A DNA stretch of 34,081 bases from Thermoplasmata archaeon (lineage in GTDB: Archaea > Thermoplasmatota > Thermoplasmata > Thermoplasmatales > ARK-15). The notes beneath the pieces were generated by a model. It was not told the DNA's origin. It saw only the letters and a program-made list of their open reading frames with translations, and made no database searches. The stretch spans positions 1 through 34,081 of the forward strand of contig JAGDXS010000027.1 of the NCBI GenBank assembly GCA_023261755.1, given 5' to 3'. Each line of letters opens with the position of its first letter. The stretch's first letter is position 1. Both the position numbers and the translations under genes were made by a program. Of the stretch, positions 1 through 8,261 are shown one piece after another.

Positions 1-46
1 AAAAAAATATTCCTGTTATAACAAACATAAAACTTGCTAGTAGCAT
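1..46 (-). CDS. Start of a probable membrane protein (cut by window edge)
   Basis: Reading leftwards from an ATG at 46, fifteen codons are open to the window edge and give MLLASFMFVITGIFF, which is almost entirely hydrophobic and looks like a signal peptide or first membrane helix. It lies 46 bases downstream of the stop codon of the metallo-hydrolase gene on the same strand, so the two could be co-transcribed. No family can be named from so little sequence, and the call could be wrong. Confidence 0.3.
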   Translation of the reverse strand, partial: MLLASFMFVITGIFF

Positions 47-92
47 TTTAATGAGCCTTAATACAGATTTTGATCTTTATCCTTTAAAAAAA

Positions 93-968
93 TTATAGAT
101 TCTTCCTAAAGCCATTGATTATGATTCTTAAGACATCATTTCTGAAGTCCTTAGAAAAAAGATCAAATTGATCCTTATATTTGTTGAACAATATGTCTTC
201 GTAATTTTCTTCATTTTCTATAATCTCTTTCCATTCATCTAGAATTCTTAAAGCGTCTTTTAAAACAATTTTTACATTATTCCCTGAAATTGCACCGAAG
301 TGAGAGAAACCTATCATTTCAGGGTTTATTTCTATTAATTTCAAAAGGGAATTTCTATACTCTTGATATTTAAAACTGGGAGGGAAAGAATTTGGAATAG
401 AAACCATATATCTTCCAGAAAATAACCCTGCACCATCACCCGTAAATACAAAATTATTTTCTTTTTCAAGATACATAAAATGATCCGATGTGTGTCCTGG
501 CATGTACAAAGCCTTTATAACAATGTTATTTCCTAAATCAAATTCATCATTATCTGTAATTTCTATTAATCTACTTTCATTTTTTACGGGAATTATTGGT
601 TCGGCTAAGTAGCCATACATATCTTTTGTCGCAGAATTTATTTTATCTGGGTTTTTTAGATTTTCAATCGTTATTGGATGAGCATAAATGTTAGCATTTT
701 TTAATTTTTTAATTAAAACTGATGCTCCTGCAGAATGATCATTGTGCCTATGAGAAATAAAAATGTATTTTACCTTATCCTTTTCAATTTTAAAATCGTA
801 CAATAATTTTAATATGATATTTGCTGATTCGCTTCCGGCAGGATCTAAAATCGCAATATCATTGCCAATAATAACGAATGATGATGTTGTCTTTTCATTT
901 TTCCATCCATTTGCATCTAGCATAAGAATGTTCTTGCTTAAGTAACCAGTTTCTAAAGTTAATGTCAT
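93..968 (-). CDS. Metallo-beta-lactamase-fold hydrolase
   Basis: This 291-residue protein carries the classic MBL metal-binding set. The HxHxDH motif is at residues 73-78 (HRHNDH), followed by the Gly-His of MPGHTSDH, the Asp of FTGDGAG and a late His in GFSHFGA. Together these would bind two metal ions. The length and the extra C-terminal helical part (about residues 215-291) match the general hydrolase group that includes glyoxalase II-like thioesterases rather than RNase Z or CPSF nucleases. There is no signal peptide, so it is cytoplasmic. The ATG at 968 has an A/T-rich TATA-like stretch about 25-30 bases upstream, suggesting its own promoter. The substrate cannot be read from the sequence: a thioester, lactone or phosphodiester are all possible. 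Confidence 0.85.
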   Translation of the reverse strand: MTLTLETGYLSKNILMLDANGWKNEKTTSSFVIIGNDIAILDPAGSESANIILKLLYDFKIEKDKVKYIFISHRHNDHSAGASVLIKKLKNANIYAHPITIENLKNPDKINSATKDMYGYLAEPIIPVKNESRLIEITDNDEFDLGNNIVIKALYMPGHTSDHFMYLEKENNFVFTGDGAGLFSGRYMVSIPNSFPPSFKYQEYRNSLLKLIEINPEMIGFSHFGAISGNNVKIVLKDALRILDEWKEIIENEENYEDILFNKYKDQFDLFSKDFRNDVLRIIINGFRKNL

Positions 969-1108
969 AAATAATGGATAAAATTATGTTCTATTTATTA
1001 ATTCTTACTTAAAAATTTTTATTTTGATATCCAAAATAATTTCCTTGTGAAAGAATATAAAAGTAAATTTAAATATGAATTTTATTTATATAAATATTTT
1101 TTATACTT

Positions 1109-1120
1109 AAAAATAAAAAA
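1109..1120 (-). terminator. T-rich terminator after tRNA-Arg
   Basis: On the minus strand, shortly after the mature end of the tRNA, the sequence reads TTTTTTATTTTT (the plus strand shows the A-rich complement). Oligo-T tracts of this sort terminate archaeal RNA polymerase. It would end the rpo7-to-tRNA transcript. The assignment rests on base composition only. Confidence 0.45.
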
Positions 1121-1137
1121 TATATATAAATTAACAA

Positions 1138-1211
1138 CGGGCCCGCCGGGAGTTGAACCCAGGCCTGAGGCTCCGGAAGCCTCTATGCTATCCCAACTAC
1201 ACCACGGACCC
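1138..1211 (-). tRNA. tRNA-Arg (anticodon CCG)
   Basis: The minus strand folds into a full cloverleaf without an intron. The acceptor stem is GGGTCCG with CGGGCCC (one G-U pair), the D arm is GTGT/GCAT, the anticodon stem is GAGGC/GCCTC enclosing the loop TTCCGGA, and the T arm is CTGGG/CCCGG with loop TTCAACT. The anticodon CCG decodes the arginine codon CGG. The discriminator base is G, and no CCA is encoded. It follows rps27ae by about 20 bases on the same strand and has no obvious TATA box of its own, so it may be processed from the ribosomal-protein transcript. Confidence 0.95.
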
Positions 1212-1231
1212 GCAAAATAAGAAAAAATTGC

Positions 1232-1384
1232 TTATTTCTTTTTAAATTCTGTATAACCACACTTGCCGCAGGTGTATCTATCAGCATGTTCTGCTAAAAA
1301 TACTCCAGGACCACACTTTGGGCAAGTTTTCCTTTTTCTTACAAGTTTTCCATCTTTGATTTCATATAATTCCCTTTTTTGCAT
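1232..1384 (-). CDS. rps27ae: 30S ribosomal protein S27ae
   Basis: This short gene encodes 50 residues. It is a zinc-ribbon protein with two CxxC knuckles, CPKC at residues 21-24 and CGKC at 39-42, within the S27ae signature ([18 protein letters not shown] then [11 protein letters not shown]). It is an archaeal/eukaryotic small-subunit protein without a bacterial counterpart. The ATG at 1384 lies one base after the stop codon of rps24e, the usual archaeal partner, so the two are translated from one message. The length is normal for archaeal S27ae, which lacks the ubiquitin fusion seen in eukaryotes. Confidence 0.95.
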   Translation of the reverse strand: MQKRELYEIKDGKLVRKRKTCPKCGPGVFLAEHADRYTCGKCGYTEFKKK

Positions 1385-1385
1385 T

Positions 1386-1682
1386 TTATTCACCTTTCTT
1401 TTCCTTCAATCCATGCCTTATGAGAATATAATCAGGTTCTATTCTTTTTGCAAAATCAACATTCTCATATATCTTTGAATATCCATTAATAAGATGCAAA
1501 CCGAATGATGTTCTCATATGGTCTATTATTACATTCTCATTTTTGGATGAAAAATTTTTTGCAATCATTTCTCTTACTTCTGCCCTAGAAGGTGTTTTCT
1601 CCTTCTGAAACTTCACCCTGAACTTTATTTCTGTCCTATGCAACAACGGATTTTCCTTTTTTTCCATTATTTCAAGCTCCAT
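1386..1682 (-). CDS. rps24e: 30S ribosomal protein S24e
   Basis: This 98-residue protein begins [18 protein letters not shown] and continues with a [12 protein letters not shown] segment, both typical of S24e of archaea and eukaryotes. The central part ends with the conserved region around [10 protein letters not shown] and a Gly-Tyr-containing segment ([10 protein letters not shown]). The start ATG lies inside the end of the upstream dephospho-CoA kinase gene (11-base overlap), which indicates translational coupling. The order rpo7-spt4-(DPCK)-rps24e-rps27ae is widely conserved in Euryarchaeota and supports the assignment. Confidence 0.95.
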   Translation of the reverse strand: MELEIMEKKENPLLHRTEIKFRVKFQKEKTPSRAEVREMIAKNFSSKNENVIIDHMRTSFGLHLINGYSKIYENVDFAKRIEPDYILIRHGLKEKKGE

Positions 1683-2187
1683 TTTCTATCACCATCTTAC
1701 TTATTATATCATTAGTTATTTTTTTAATATCATCGTTAACTTCGATTACAGTAATACCCATATTTGGAATCCCGTATATAATAATAACGCCATTTGGAAC
1801 CATTGTTATGCAGACTAAAGATGCAAGATCTTCTTCACCAATTACTTGGATTGCAGGAATATTCTTTTCGAGGGAAATTTTAATTGCATTAATTAAATAG
1901 TAAGTGATCTTCCCTTGATCATTACTTACTATAATTCTATGTGGAAAATTGTTTAGCAAATCATCGGAAATTTGCATCCTTTTTGTTTTAAGATCAAAAA
2001 TAGAGAGCTTTGTCTTTATCTTTAATTTAATCATTGTGAGTGTTGTTTCATCTCCTACTGCAATAACTTCTTTATCTTTCAAAATTTTATAAATATTTTC
2101 ATCGTTGTAAATTTTTCCGACGGGTTTAGAAAGGTTTTCCCTCAATTCCTCAGGTAGAATTAAGCTTTCACCTGGTTTTAATTGCAT
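1672..2187 (-). CDS. GTP-dependent dephospho-CoA kinase (DUF359 family)
   Basis: The 171-residue sequence matches the archaeal family once called DUF359, now known as a GTP-dependent dephospho-CoA kinase that carries out the last step of coenzyme A synthesis (phosphorylation of the ribose 3'-OH). Recognisable family segments are VIAVGDETT, the basic FDLKTKR stretch, SNDQGKIT, VIGEEDLASL and YGIPNMGI. It is not homologous to bacterial CoaE. The ATG at 2187 is preceded by a GGAG ribosome site and overlaps the end of spt4 by 20 bases, and the 3' end overlaps rps24e. Location inside the Rpo7/S24e cluster is the normal archaeal context. Confidence 0.88.
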   Translation of the reverse strand: MQLKPGESLILPEELRENLSKPVGKIYNDENIYKILKDKEVIAVGDETTLTMIKLKIKTKLSIFDLKTKRMQISDDLLNNFPHRIIVSNDQGKITYYLINAIKISLEKNIPAIQVIGEEDLASLVCITMVPNGVIIIYGIPNMGITVIEVNDDIKKITNDIISKMVIENGA

Positions 2188-2359
2188 ATTCTCCTTCCTT
2201 ATTTTTTCCTATGTTTTTAGCTAGTGTAGAATCATTTGGGTTTATTATGTATATATATCCATCCCAATCAAGGGTTGTATCACCACCGCAATCAGGGTCC
2301 GGACATTTCAGCTCAGTTGTTATTTTACCGCATTTCCTGCATGCTCTAAGATCCTTCAT
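2168..2359 (-). CDS. spt4: Transcription elongation factor Spt4 (RNA polymerase subunit E'')
   Basis: This 63-residue zinc-binding protein has an N-terminal CRKC knuckle (residues 7-10) and a second pair in CPDPDCGG (residues 19-24), followed by the conserved DWDGYIYIINP segment. Spt4 binds Spt5 and the complex clamps RNA polymerase for processive elongation. The length is normal for archaeal Spt4/RpoE2. It overlaps rpo7 by 14 bases and the dephospho-CoA kinase gene by 20 bases, so stoichiometric coupled translation is likely. Confidence 0.95.
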   Translation of the reverse strand: MKDLRACRKCGKITTELKCPDPDCGGDTTLDWDGYIYIINPNDSTLAKNIGKNKEGEYAIKTR

Positions 2360-2927
2360 TTTTATCTACATCCTCCAATTTTCCTAATCCGGGCTGTCTC
2401 ATTGTAAGACCTATCCTGCTCTCTCTCAAATTTTCATCATTTATGGATAAAGAAACAATTCTCACCCTTACTTTATCATTAACTCGTAATTCTTTCTTAG
2501 AATCCTTTCCTATCAATCTTTTTCCATCAAGATCTATATCAAATCTATCATCCATAACCTGGCTAATGTGAAGCAGCCCATCCAAAACACCAAATCTAAC
2601 AAATGCACCGAAATTAACTATGTCAACAATATCTCCCTCAATTATCTCCTGCAATTCAGGATGGAACACTAGGGCCTTGTATATAACTTTTTGATACACA
2701 CCACCATCTCCAGGAATTATTCTTCCATCGCCCTCTCTTTTTATATCAAGAATCGTAATAATTATAAATTTTCTTTCTTGAGGATCGGGTACATCCTTCT
2801 TATCAAAGGATTTTACTCTGCCTTCCATCTTTTTCAATGCAAGTTCCTTAATTACTTTTTCAGGATCATCACCTAGCATTTCCGGTGGAATTCGGATTAC
2901 ATCTTCATTTTCAATAATCATGTACAT
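2346..2927 (-). CDS. rpo7: DNA-directed RNA polymerase subunit Rpo7 (E')
   Basis: The protein has 193 residues. The N-terminal half carries the Rpb7-type tip domain (IENEDVIRIPPEMLGD, IIPGDGGVYQKVIYKAL), and the C-terminal half from about residue 82 is an S1/OB RNA-binding domain with GDIVDIVNFGAFVRFG and LDGLLHISQV. With Rpo4 it forms the polymerase stalk that aids open-complex formation and termination. The start at 2927 lies about 30 bases downstream of a TATA-like element (minus strand CTATTTAATTG at 2954-2963), so this is probably the leaderless first gene of the operon ending in the tRNA. A second ATG lies two codons further in and cannot be excluded. Confidence 0.95.
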   Translation of the reverse strand: MYMIIENEDVIRIPPEMLGDDPEKVIKELALKKMEGRVKSFDKKDVPDPQERKFIIITILDIKREGDGRIIPGDGGVYQKVIYKALVFHPELQEIIEGDIVDIVNFGAFVRFGVLDGLLHISQVMDDRFDIDLDGKRLIGKDSKKELRVNDKVRVRIVSLSINDENLRESRIGLTMRQPGLGKLEDVDKNEGS

Positions 2928-2953
2928 AATTGTTTTAAAGAGAATTCTTTTTC

Positions 2954-3000
2954 AATTAAATAGTTTTCGCTGTCTCATTGTTCAGTTAAATTTAATAAAT
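2954..3000. promoter_or_regulatory. Divergent promoter pair for rpo7 and the GYD-like/elp3 operon
   Basis: The 94-base gap between rpo7 and the plus-strand gene at 3022 contains two separate TATA-like elements. One is CTATTTAATTG on the minus strand (2954-2963), about 30 bases before the rpo7 ATG. The other is the plus-strand TTTAATAAA near 2991-2999, about 25 bases before the ATG at 3022. Archaeal initiation about 25 bases after TATA would give leaderless or nearly leaderless mRNAs in both directions. The boundaries are approximate. Confidence 0.55.
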
Positions 3001-3021
3001 TGAACTTTTTTATTGTTTTAT

Positions 3022-3264
3022 ATGATGTTCGTAACATTCATAACTGCGAGCCATGAAAGGTATCCTAATCTATCTACCTTATTGAAAAAAATGCACAAGC
3101 CAGAAAATATAAACATCCTAGGTACTTACATTCTTCTAGGCAAGCCGGATGCAATGATAATATACGAAGCACCCGATGAAGTGGCAGCACTTAAATTTGT
3201 CGAAGAATTTGTAAGTGTGGGAGATGTACAAACAAATACAATTGTAAAGGCAGAATCATTATGA
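3022..3264 (+). CDS. Small GYD/DUF3303-like ferredoxin-fold protein
   Basis: This is an 80-residue protein if the first ATG is used. The pattern is beta-alpha-beta: MMFVTFITASHERY, a helix, then LGTYILLGKPDAMIIYEAPD and a helix with conserved acid residues ending in TNTIV. It resembles small dimeric alpha/beta-barrel families such as GYD or DUF3303, whose biochemical roles are mostly unknown. An upstream TTG at 3013 is in frame, but the TATA element near 2995 places transcription start at about 3020, so ATG 3022 (or the adjacent ATG at 3025) is preferred. The stop codon overlaps the elp3 ATG (ATGA), so it is translationally coupled to a tRNA-modifying enzyme. A link to Elp3 function is inference. 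Confidence 0.7.
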   Translation: MMFVTFITASHERYPNLSTLLKKMHKPENINILGTYILLGKPDAMIIYEAPDEVAALKFVEEFVSVGDVQTNTIVKAESL

Positions 3265-4832
3265 TAGATGCAGGAAAATTATTAGCAGATCTCGTTATAG
3301 AAAAAAATATTCAAGATCATGAGGAATATGAAAAATTAAAGATGTACATTTCAAAAAAATACCATGTTTCACCTCCAAAAAATAGTGATGTAATAAAAAA
3401 TATACCTGATGATTTAAAAGAAAAATTTTTGCCAATTCTTGTAAGGAAGCCATCTAGAACTCTATCAGGTGTGGCCGTAATTGCAGCCATGACTTCACCA
3501 TTTCCTTGTCCCCATGGAAAATGCATATACTGTCCTGGAGGAGTTGAATATAACACAGCTCAATCCTACACAGGCCATGAGCCGGCTGCTTTAAGAGCCA
3601 TAATGAACGATTATGACCCTTACAAACAAGTGAAATCAAGAATTGAGCAATTGCAGGCAATAGGGCATTCAACTTCAAAAATAGATGGAATTGTAATGGG
3701 TGGTACTGTTACAGCAAGATCAGAGGAATATCAGAAATATTTTGTTAAGGGCATGTACGATGCAATGAATGGCTTCACTTCTAATAATGTCCACGAATCA
3801 ATGCTTTACAATGAAATTTCAGATAATAGGATGATAGGCCTTACATTTGAAACTAGGCCAGACTGGTTTTATGAAAGGGAGATAGACATAGCTCTTGATC
3901 TTGGTGTGACTAGGGTTGAATTGGGGGTTCAATCTGTATTTGATGATATTTTAAATTTAGTTCATAGAGGCCATGGCCAAATGGAAATAATAAAATCCAC
4001 TCAGTTAGCAAAGGATGCTGGATTGAAAATTTGTTATCACATGATGCCAGGCCTCCCAGGAAGCAGTCCTGAAAAGGACCTTGAGAGTTTTAAAAAAATA
4101 TTCAATGATGAAAATTACAGGCCTGACATGCTGAAAATTTATCCCACGCTTGTTGTTGAGAATAGCGAATTATATAAATGGTGGAAGGAGGGAAAATACA
4201 GACCATACCACGACGATGATTTTCTTGATCTATTAATTGAGATAAAGAAGATTGTGCCTAGATGGGTAAGAATACAGAGGGTAGAGAGGGATATACCTGT
4301 TCCCCTAATAATAGATGGAATAAGAAGGTCGGATATAAGGGATCTTGCATACAATAAAATGAAATCCATGGGTCTTCATTGCAATTGCATCAGGTGCAGG
4401 GAAATAGGCAGAAAATACGAGAAGGGAGAAATTTTAAAAGAGCCTGAAATAAAGATGAACAGATTTGATTATGATGCATCAAAAGGTAAGGAGATTTTTC
4501 TTTCCTTTGACGATGTTAAAAATGATGCTATTATTGGATATTTAAGGCTCAGAATTCCATCAGAATTTGCTCATAGGAAAGAGGTTTTCCAAAGTTCAAT
4601 GGTAAGGGAACTAAAGGTCCTCGGTCCTGAGGTACCTGTTAATAAAATTTACAGCAATGCTTTTCAACACAAGGGATATGGAAAAATGCTTATGGAAGAG
4701 GCAGAAAAAATATCAAGGGAAGAGTTTGATAAAAAATATATGCTAGTGAACAGTGGTGTTGGTGCAATAGAATATTATAGGAAATTGGGTTATGAAAAAT
4801 ATGGACCCTATGTCAGGAAATTGATTCTATAA
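3261..4832 (+). CDS. elp3: Elp3-type tRNA U34 radical SAM/acetyltransferase
   Basis: This 523-residue enzyme combines a radical SAM core and a C-terminal GNAT domain. The cluster-binding motif is C83-x4-C88-x2-C91 (CPHGKCIYC). Elp3 signatures follow: the MGGTVTARS, TFETRPDW and RVELGVQS segments and GHGQ. The cysteine pair HCNCIRCREIG near residues 374-384 is also typical. The GNAT acetyl-CoA loop is HKGYGKMLMEEAE near the C terminus. Elp3 starts the carboxymethyl modification of uridine-34 in tRNA from acetyl-CoA, and in archaea it acts without the other Elongator subunits. Length is normal. The gene begins inside the stop of the GYD-like gene, and its last 20 bases overlap the convergent pyrF. 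Confidence 0.95.
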   Translation: MIDAGKLLADLVIEKNIQDHEEYEKLKMYISKKYHVSPPKNSDVIKNIPDDLKEKFLPILVRKPSRTLSGVAVIAAMTSPFPCPHGKCIYCPGGVEYNTAQSYTGHEPAALRAIMNDYDPYKQVKSRIEQLQAIGHSTSKIDGIVMGGTVTARSEEYQKYFVKGMYDAMNGFTSNNVHESMLYNEISDNRMIGLTFETRPDWFYEREIDIALDLGVTRVELGVQSVFDDILNLVHRGHGQMEIIKSTQLAKDAGLKICYHMMPGLPGSSPEKDLESFKKIFNDENYRPDMLKIYPTLVVENSELYKWWKEGKYRPYHDDDFLDLLIEIKKIVPRWVRIQRVERDIPVPLIIDGIRRSDIRDLAYNKMKSMGLHCNCIRCREIGRKYEKGEILKEPEIKMNRFDYDASKGKEIFLSFDDVKNDAIIGYLRLRIPSEFAHRKEVFQSSMVRELKVLGPEVPVNKIYSNAFQHKGYGKMLMEEAEKISREEFDKKYMLVNSGVGAIEYYRKLGYEKYGPYVRKLIL

Positions 4833-5448
4833 TTTCTTTTGTTTTTTGAACAGGATCCTTTGCCTCATAAATAGATCTTCCTATTATAATATAGTCTGCA
4901 CCATTTTCTATGGCCCTTTTAGCTTCCCCTCCCTGAACACCTATGCCAGGTGCAAGCAATAAAATTTCTTTCGACATACTTCTGTAAATTTTTATTCTTT
5001 CCGGCCTTGTTCCCGGAACGATGAATCCCGATACGCCCTTTTCAATTGCCATCTTTGCAAGTTTTAAAGAAACTTCCTGCATAAATTCAACAGCTCCTGG
5101 ATGCGTCATTTCAACAACCGCAAAGACCTTCCCGGGATAGAATGATTTAATAACTGCATCTAGGGAATCAGAACCTGTAAATGCATGTGAAATTAATCCT
5201 TCTGCACCATGTTTCTTTACAGATTCTGCTATTAATGAATTTGTATTGGGTATATCTGCCACTTTAAAATCACAAATGACAGGCATTGTTTTTGAAATTT
5301 CATCTACAATATTCATACTATTTTCCAATACTGTTGGATAACCTATTTTAACAGCATCTATTAGATTTTTTAATTTTTTAACTATTTCCAAAGCCTTATC
5401 ATGATCCTTTACATCAAGAGCAAGGATTATACCTGATTTCTTTTCCAT
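4813..5448 (-). CDS. pyrF: Orotidine 5'-phosphate decarboxylase
   Basis: This 211-residue protein catalyses OMP to UMP, the final step of de novo pyrimidine synthesis. The family's catalytic residues are visible: Asp12 (LALDV), Lys34 (AVKIG), and Asp60-x-Lys62-x-x-Asp65 in DFKVADIPNT. The phosphate-binding end of the barrel reads VVEMTHPG, then LLAPGIGVQGG and DYIIIGRSI. It is the short archaeal form. It lies 24 bases downstream of the DHH nuclease gene on the same strand and overlaps elp3 tail to tail. A distinct ribosome site is not visible, so translation may depend on a nearby promoter or on the upstream message. Confidence 0.96.
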   Translation of the reverse strand: MEKKSGIILALDVKDHDKALEIVKKLKNLIDAVKIGYPTVLENSMNIVDEISKTMPVICDFKVADIPNTNSLIAESVKKHGAEGLISHAFTGSDSLDAVIKSFYPGKVFAVVEMTHPGAVEFMQEVSLKLAKMAIEKGVSGFIVPGTRPERIKIYRSMSKEILLLAPGIGVQGGEAKRAIENGADYIIIGRSIYEAKDPVQKTKEIIESIS

Positions 5449-5472
5449 ATTTAGGAGAATAAACGATCAAAT

Positions 5473-6924
5473 TTAATTTTTTCCAGACGATTTGTGCTCT
5501 TTTATTAACTGAACGAGAATTTCAATAAATTTTTCTTCCGTACCTTTTGGTATTGATGCTCCTGCGGCTATGTTATGCCCTCCGCCGTATCCTCCTACTA
5601 AAACTGCTGCCTTTGAAATTATTTTTGATAGATCGAGGCCATTATTAACAAGGTTTCTTGTTGCCCTTCCTGATACTTTTACCATTCCATTCCCATTTTC
5701 TGCGAATCCTATTATTGGAAGTGAAGAGTCAGCAAGCTCTGATGAAAGCACCATGGATGCTATTGTGCCCACTACTGTATCGGGTATATGTGATCCTGCA
5801 TTAAAGTATTGCAAATTTTCCATTTTAATTATTCCTATATCCTTTAAATAATCCATGCCATCAACAATTATTTTTCTGTGTTTTGTAAGCAAATTAATTG
5901 CCTTCTTTAGATTTTCATCCCTGTCTCCCTTTACTATAGCAAGGCCCACATCTGCATTTCCATATCTACCGCAGGCATTTAACAATGTTGCAAATTCCCT
6001 GGCATCTCTTAGGTATGTTCCCTCCTGTTCATTTTTTAATGTATATACTTCACCAATTAATCTTATCACAAGAGGGTAACCATAACCCATTTGCAATAAA
6101 TTTATTACTATTTTACTCAGTATTTTCTTTTTTTCCTCTTTCGTTAGATCTACCCATTTCCTCCATTTATCATTTTCTTTCAACTGTATTCCTAATGAAG
6201 AAAGAAAATTCAATGCTCCAGATTCGTCACCCGTAACTCCAGGGATTATTGGATCTGATGCGTATTCTAACATCTTGAACAAAGGCCTTGTTTCCCTCCC
6301 AAAAAATCTTCCATCTATTGTAACATCAATGAAACCAAATTCCTCAGATTCTTTTACAATGTATCTATTTGTTCCTGTTAATTTCGAGAATGTTGAATCC
6401 TGCAAATCTCCTATTGCTCCAACTATTGCGTATTGGCTCAAATAAACATTTTTCATGTCCATTTCCCTTGCAACTAAATATGTAAGGCCAGCTCCACTAA
6501 TGTCAATGCCACCATCTTTTCCAAAAAAATGTGGATTAAGCTGCAATATTTCATTCTTGTTTATTTCATCAAAAAATTCTGTAAGTGTTCTTCTCCTTTC
6601 CTTTGGAACATTTAATATCATATTACTGGGTGAATGGTGGTCTGTAATAACAGCGCTGATACCGTGCATTTCATGGACCATCCCGCTCCCCAGGTCAGTA
6701 AACCATATTAATGGATAACCCATGGATTTTATTTTATTAATGGCATCGCTATCAAGCTGTTTTAAAAATAAAACTTCATGAGAAATGCTAGCATTTTCCA
6801 AAGCCTTGGATGCTATGCCTGCTGAAGTTATACCATCTGCGTCTATATGGGAAACAATTAAAACGTTCTTTTCCCTTAGTATTCTTTCAGCAATGATCTT
6901 TGCAGTTGACAGGTATTCTCTCAC
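5473..6924 (-). CDS. RecJ-like DHH/DHHA1 phosphoesterase (archaeal GAN-type)
   Basis: This 483-residue protein has the DHH superfamily motifs: HIDADG at residues 26-31, Asp77 in FTDLGS, and DHH at 95-97. A C-terminal DHHA1 domain carries the glycine-rich nucleotide-binding end GGYGGGHNIAAGA. This is the archaeal RecJ/Cdc45-like family, which includes GINS-associated nucleases that degrade single-stranded DNA or RNA with Mn2+ during replication and repair. All metal-binding motifs are intact, so it should be an active nuclease rather than a Cdc45-like inactive form. The start is GTG at 6924, supported by a GGAAG site four bases before it and a TATA-like GATATAGTTAT (minus strand, about 6942-6954). 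It probably shares a transcript with pyrF. Confidence 0.88.
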   Translation of the reverse strand: MREYLSTAKIIAERILREKNVLIVSHIDADGITSAGIASKALENASISHEVLFLKQLDSDAINKIKSMGYPLIWFTDLGSGMVHEMHGISAVITDHHSPSNMILNVPKERRRTLTEFFDEINKNEILQLNPHFFGKDGGIDISGAGLTYLVAREMDMKNVYLSQYAIVGAIGDLQDSTFSKLTGTNRYIVKESEEFGFIDVTIDGRFFGRETRPLFKMLEYASDPIIPGVTGDESGALNFLSSLGIQLKENDKWRKWVDLTKEEKKKILSKIVINLLQMGYGYPLVIRLIGEVYTLKNEQEGTYLRDAREFATLLNACGRYGNADVGLAIVKGDRDENLKKAINLLTKHRKIIVDGMDYLKDIGIIKMENLQYFNAGSHIPDTVVGTIASMVLSSELADSSLPIIGFAENGNGMVKVSGRATRNLVNNGLDLSKIISKAAVLVGGYGGGHNIAAGASIPKGTEEKFIEILVQLIKEHKSSGKN

Positions 6925-6941
6925 ACTACTTCCTAAACAAA

Positions 6942-6980
6942 ATAACTATATCATTTTTTCCAGTAGTTTTTTATTTTAAA
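6942..6980. promoter_or_regulatory. Divergent promoters for the RecJ-like gene and truD
   Basis: The short intergenic stretch holds a TATA-like element for each direction. The minus-strand one is GATATAGTTAT at about 6944-6954, roughly 25 bases before GTG 6924. The plus-strand one is TTTATTTTAAA near 6969-6979, roughly 25 bases before ATG 6996. Their spacing supports short or absent 5' leaders and helps fix both starts. No experiment backs the assignment. Confidence 0.5.
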
Positions 6981-6995
6981 TTACATTTTAGTTTC

Positions 6996-8261
6996 ATGGT
7001 CGATGAAAATTTCATTGGAATGGAAGCTTATTTGACAAAATCTCCAGGTATAGGTGGTAAACTTAAAAAAGAGGTAGAAGATTTCATAGTTGAAGAAATA
7101 CCTTTAGAATTTTCAAGGAAATCGGATGGAAAAAATTTGATTCTAAAAATAAGGTTAAAGAATTGGGAAACAAACAGATTTGTAATTTCTTTAAGTAAAG
7201 AATTAAAAATAAACAGAAATGCAATTACATTTGCTGGAACAAAGGATAAGAGAGCCATAACAACACAGTATTTCTGCATAAGCAATTATAAAAATGATGT
7301 AAAATTAGATCTTAAAGATGTTGAAATCTTGGACCAATTTCTTTCTGATAAATGCCTGGATCTTGGAGATCTTTACGGAAATAAATTTAATATTAGAATT
7401 AAAGAAATTATTGAAAATTCAGAAGAATCGATCAAAAGAATTTTGGATGAAATGGAATACAAACAATTTCCTAACTTTTTTGGCGTCCAGAGGTTTGGAA
7501 GTTCAAGGCCAATAACACACATTGTTGGTAAATTTATACTTGAAAAGAAATTTGATGAGGCTGTGAGAAGTTATATAGGACTTACATTTTCATTTGACAG
7601 GGATGTTGATGCAAGAAAATATTTCTATGAAACATTGGACCCAGAAGGTACAATAAAACTCATGAAGGGTAAAATGGATTATGAATATATAATGCTAAAA
7701 CATTTATGTGAAAAACCAAACGATTACAAGGGTGCTATTGAAAGACTCCCAAGAACATTGAAAATGATGTTCATACATGGATATCAAAGCTATCTGTTCA
7801 ACAAAATTCTTTCAGAAAGGTTGAAAAAATATTCTATATTTGAACCTATGATTGGGGATATTGCACTGCCCGTAGATCGCTTTGGTTTACCAATGAATGA
7901 TAGGTATATAAAAATAACAAGTGAGAATATAGATACAATAAGAAAAAGGATTTTAGAGAAAAAGGCATACATTTCAGGTATTCTGTTCGGTTCAGAAAGC
8001 CAAATGTCTGAAGGTAACATGGGGGAAATAGAAAGATCAGTTATTGAAAAAGAGAATATTAATGAAAATATGTTCAAAATTAAAGAAATAAGAGAAATAG
8101 CAAGTAAGGGTAGTAGAAGAGCTATTTCAACACCTTTCATAGATCTGGATTTTTATGTAAAAAATAGAGTTGCAAATTTTTCATTTTCACTTTTCAGAGG
8201 CTCTTATGCTACTTCATTTCTTAGGGAATTCATGAAACAATCTGAGATTTACTACTATTGA
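6996..8261 (+). CDS. truD: tRNA pseudouridine(13) synthase TruD
   Basis: This 421-residue enzyme isomerises uridine-13 in tRNA. The N-terminal EVEDFIVEEIP segment and the catalytic loop FAGTKDKRAITTQ (nucleophilic Asp84 from ATG 6996) are the family hallmarks. NFFGVQRFGSSRPITH and the late IHGYQSYLFN are also diagnostic. The reading frame is open further upstream to 6900, but that part overlaps the divergent nuclease gene and is low-complexity hydrophobic sequence, and the promoter spacing fits ATG 6996. The ATG at 7020 is a second possibility (413 residues). The 3' end overlaps the convergent radical SAM gene by 32 bases. Confidence 0.93.
   Translation: MVDENFIGMEAYLTKSPGIGGKLKKEVEDFIVEEIPLEFSRKSDGKNLILKIRLKNWETNRFVISLSKELKINRNAITFAGTKDKRAITTQYFCISNYKNDVKLDLKDVEILDQFLSDKCLDLGDLYGNKFNIRIKEIIENSEESIKRILDEMEYKQFPNFFGVQRFGSSRPITHIVGKFILEKKFDEAVRSYIGLTFSFDRDVDARKYFYETLDPEGTIKLMKGKMDYEYIMLKHLCEKPNDYKGAIERLPRTLKMMFIHGYQSYLFNKILSERLKKYSIFEPMIGDIALPVDRFGLPMNDRYIKITSENIDTIRKRILEKKAYISGILFGSESQMSEGNMGEIERSVIEKENINENMFKIKEIREIASKGSRRAISTPFIDLDFYVKNRVANFSFSLFRGSYATSFLREFMKQSEIYYY

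Noticed and set aside
1016-1137. Promoter-rich or origin-like A/T region between the hydrolase and the tRNA
   Set aside because: The A/T runs fit a terminator and a promoter. No repeated origin boxes or Cdc6 gene are present.
6900-6995. N-terminal extension of truD by 32 codons
   Set aside because: It overlaps the divergent nuclease gene, has low-complexity hydrophobic sequence unlike TruD, and would start before the predicted promoter.
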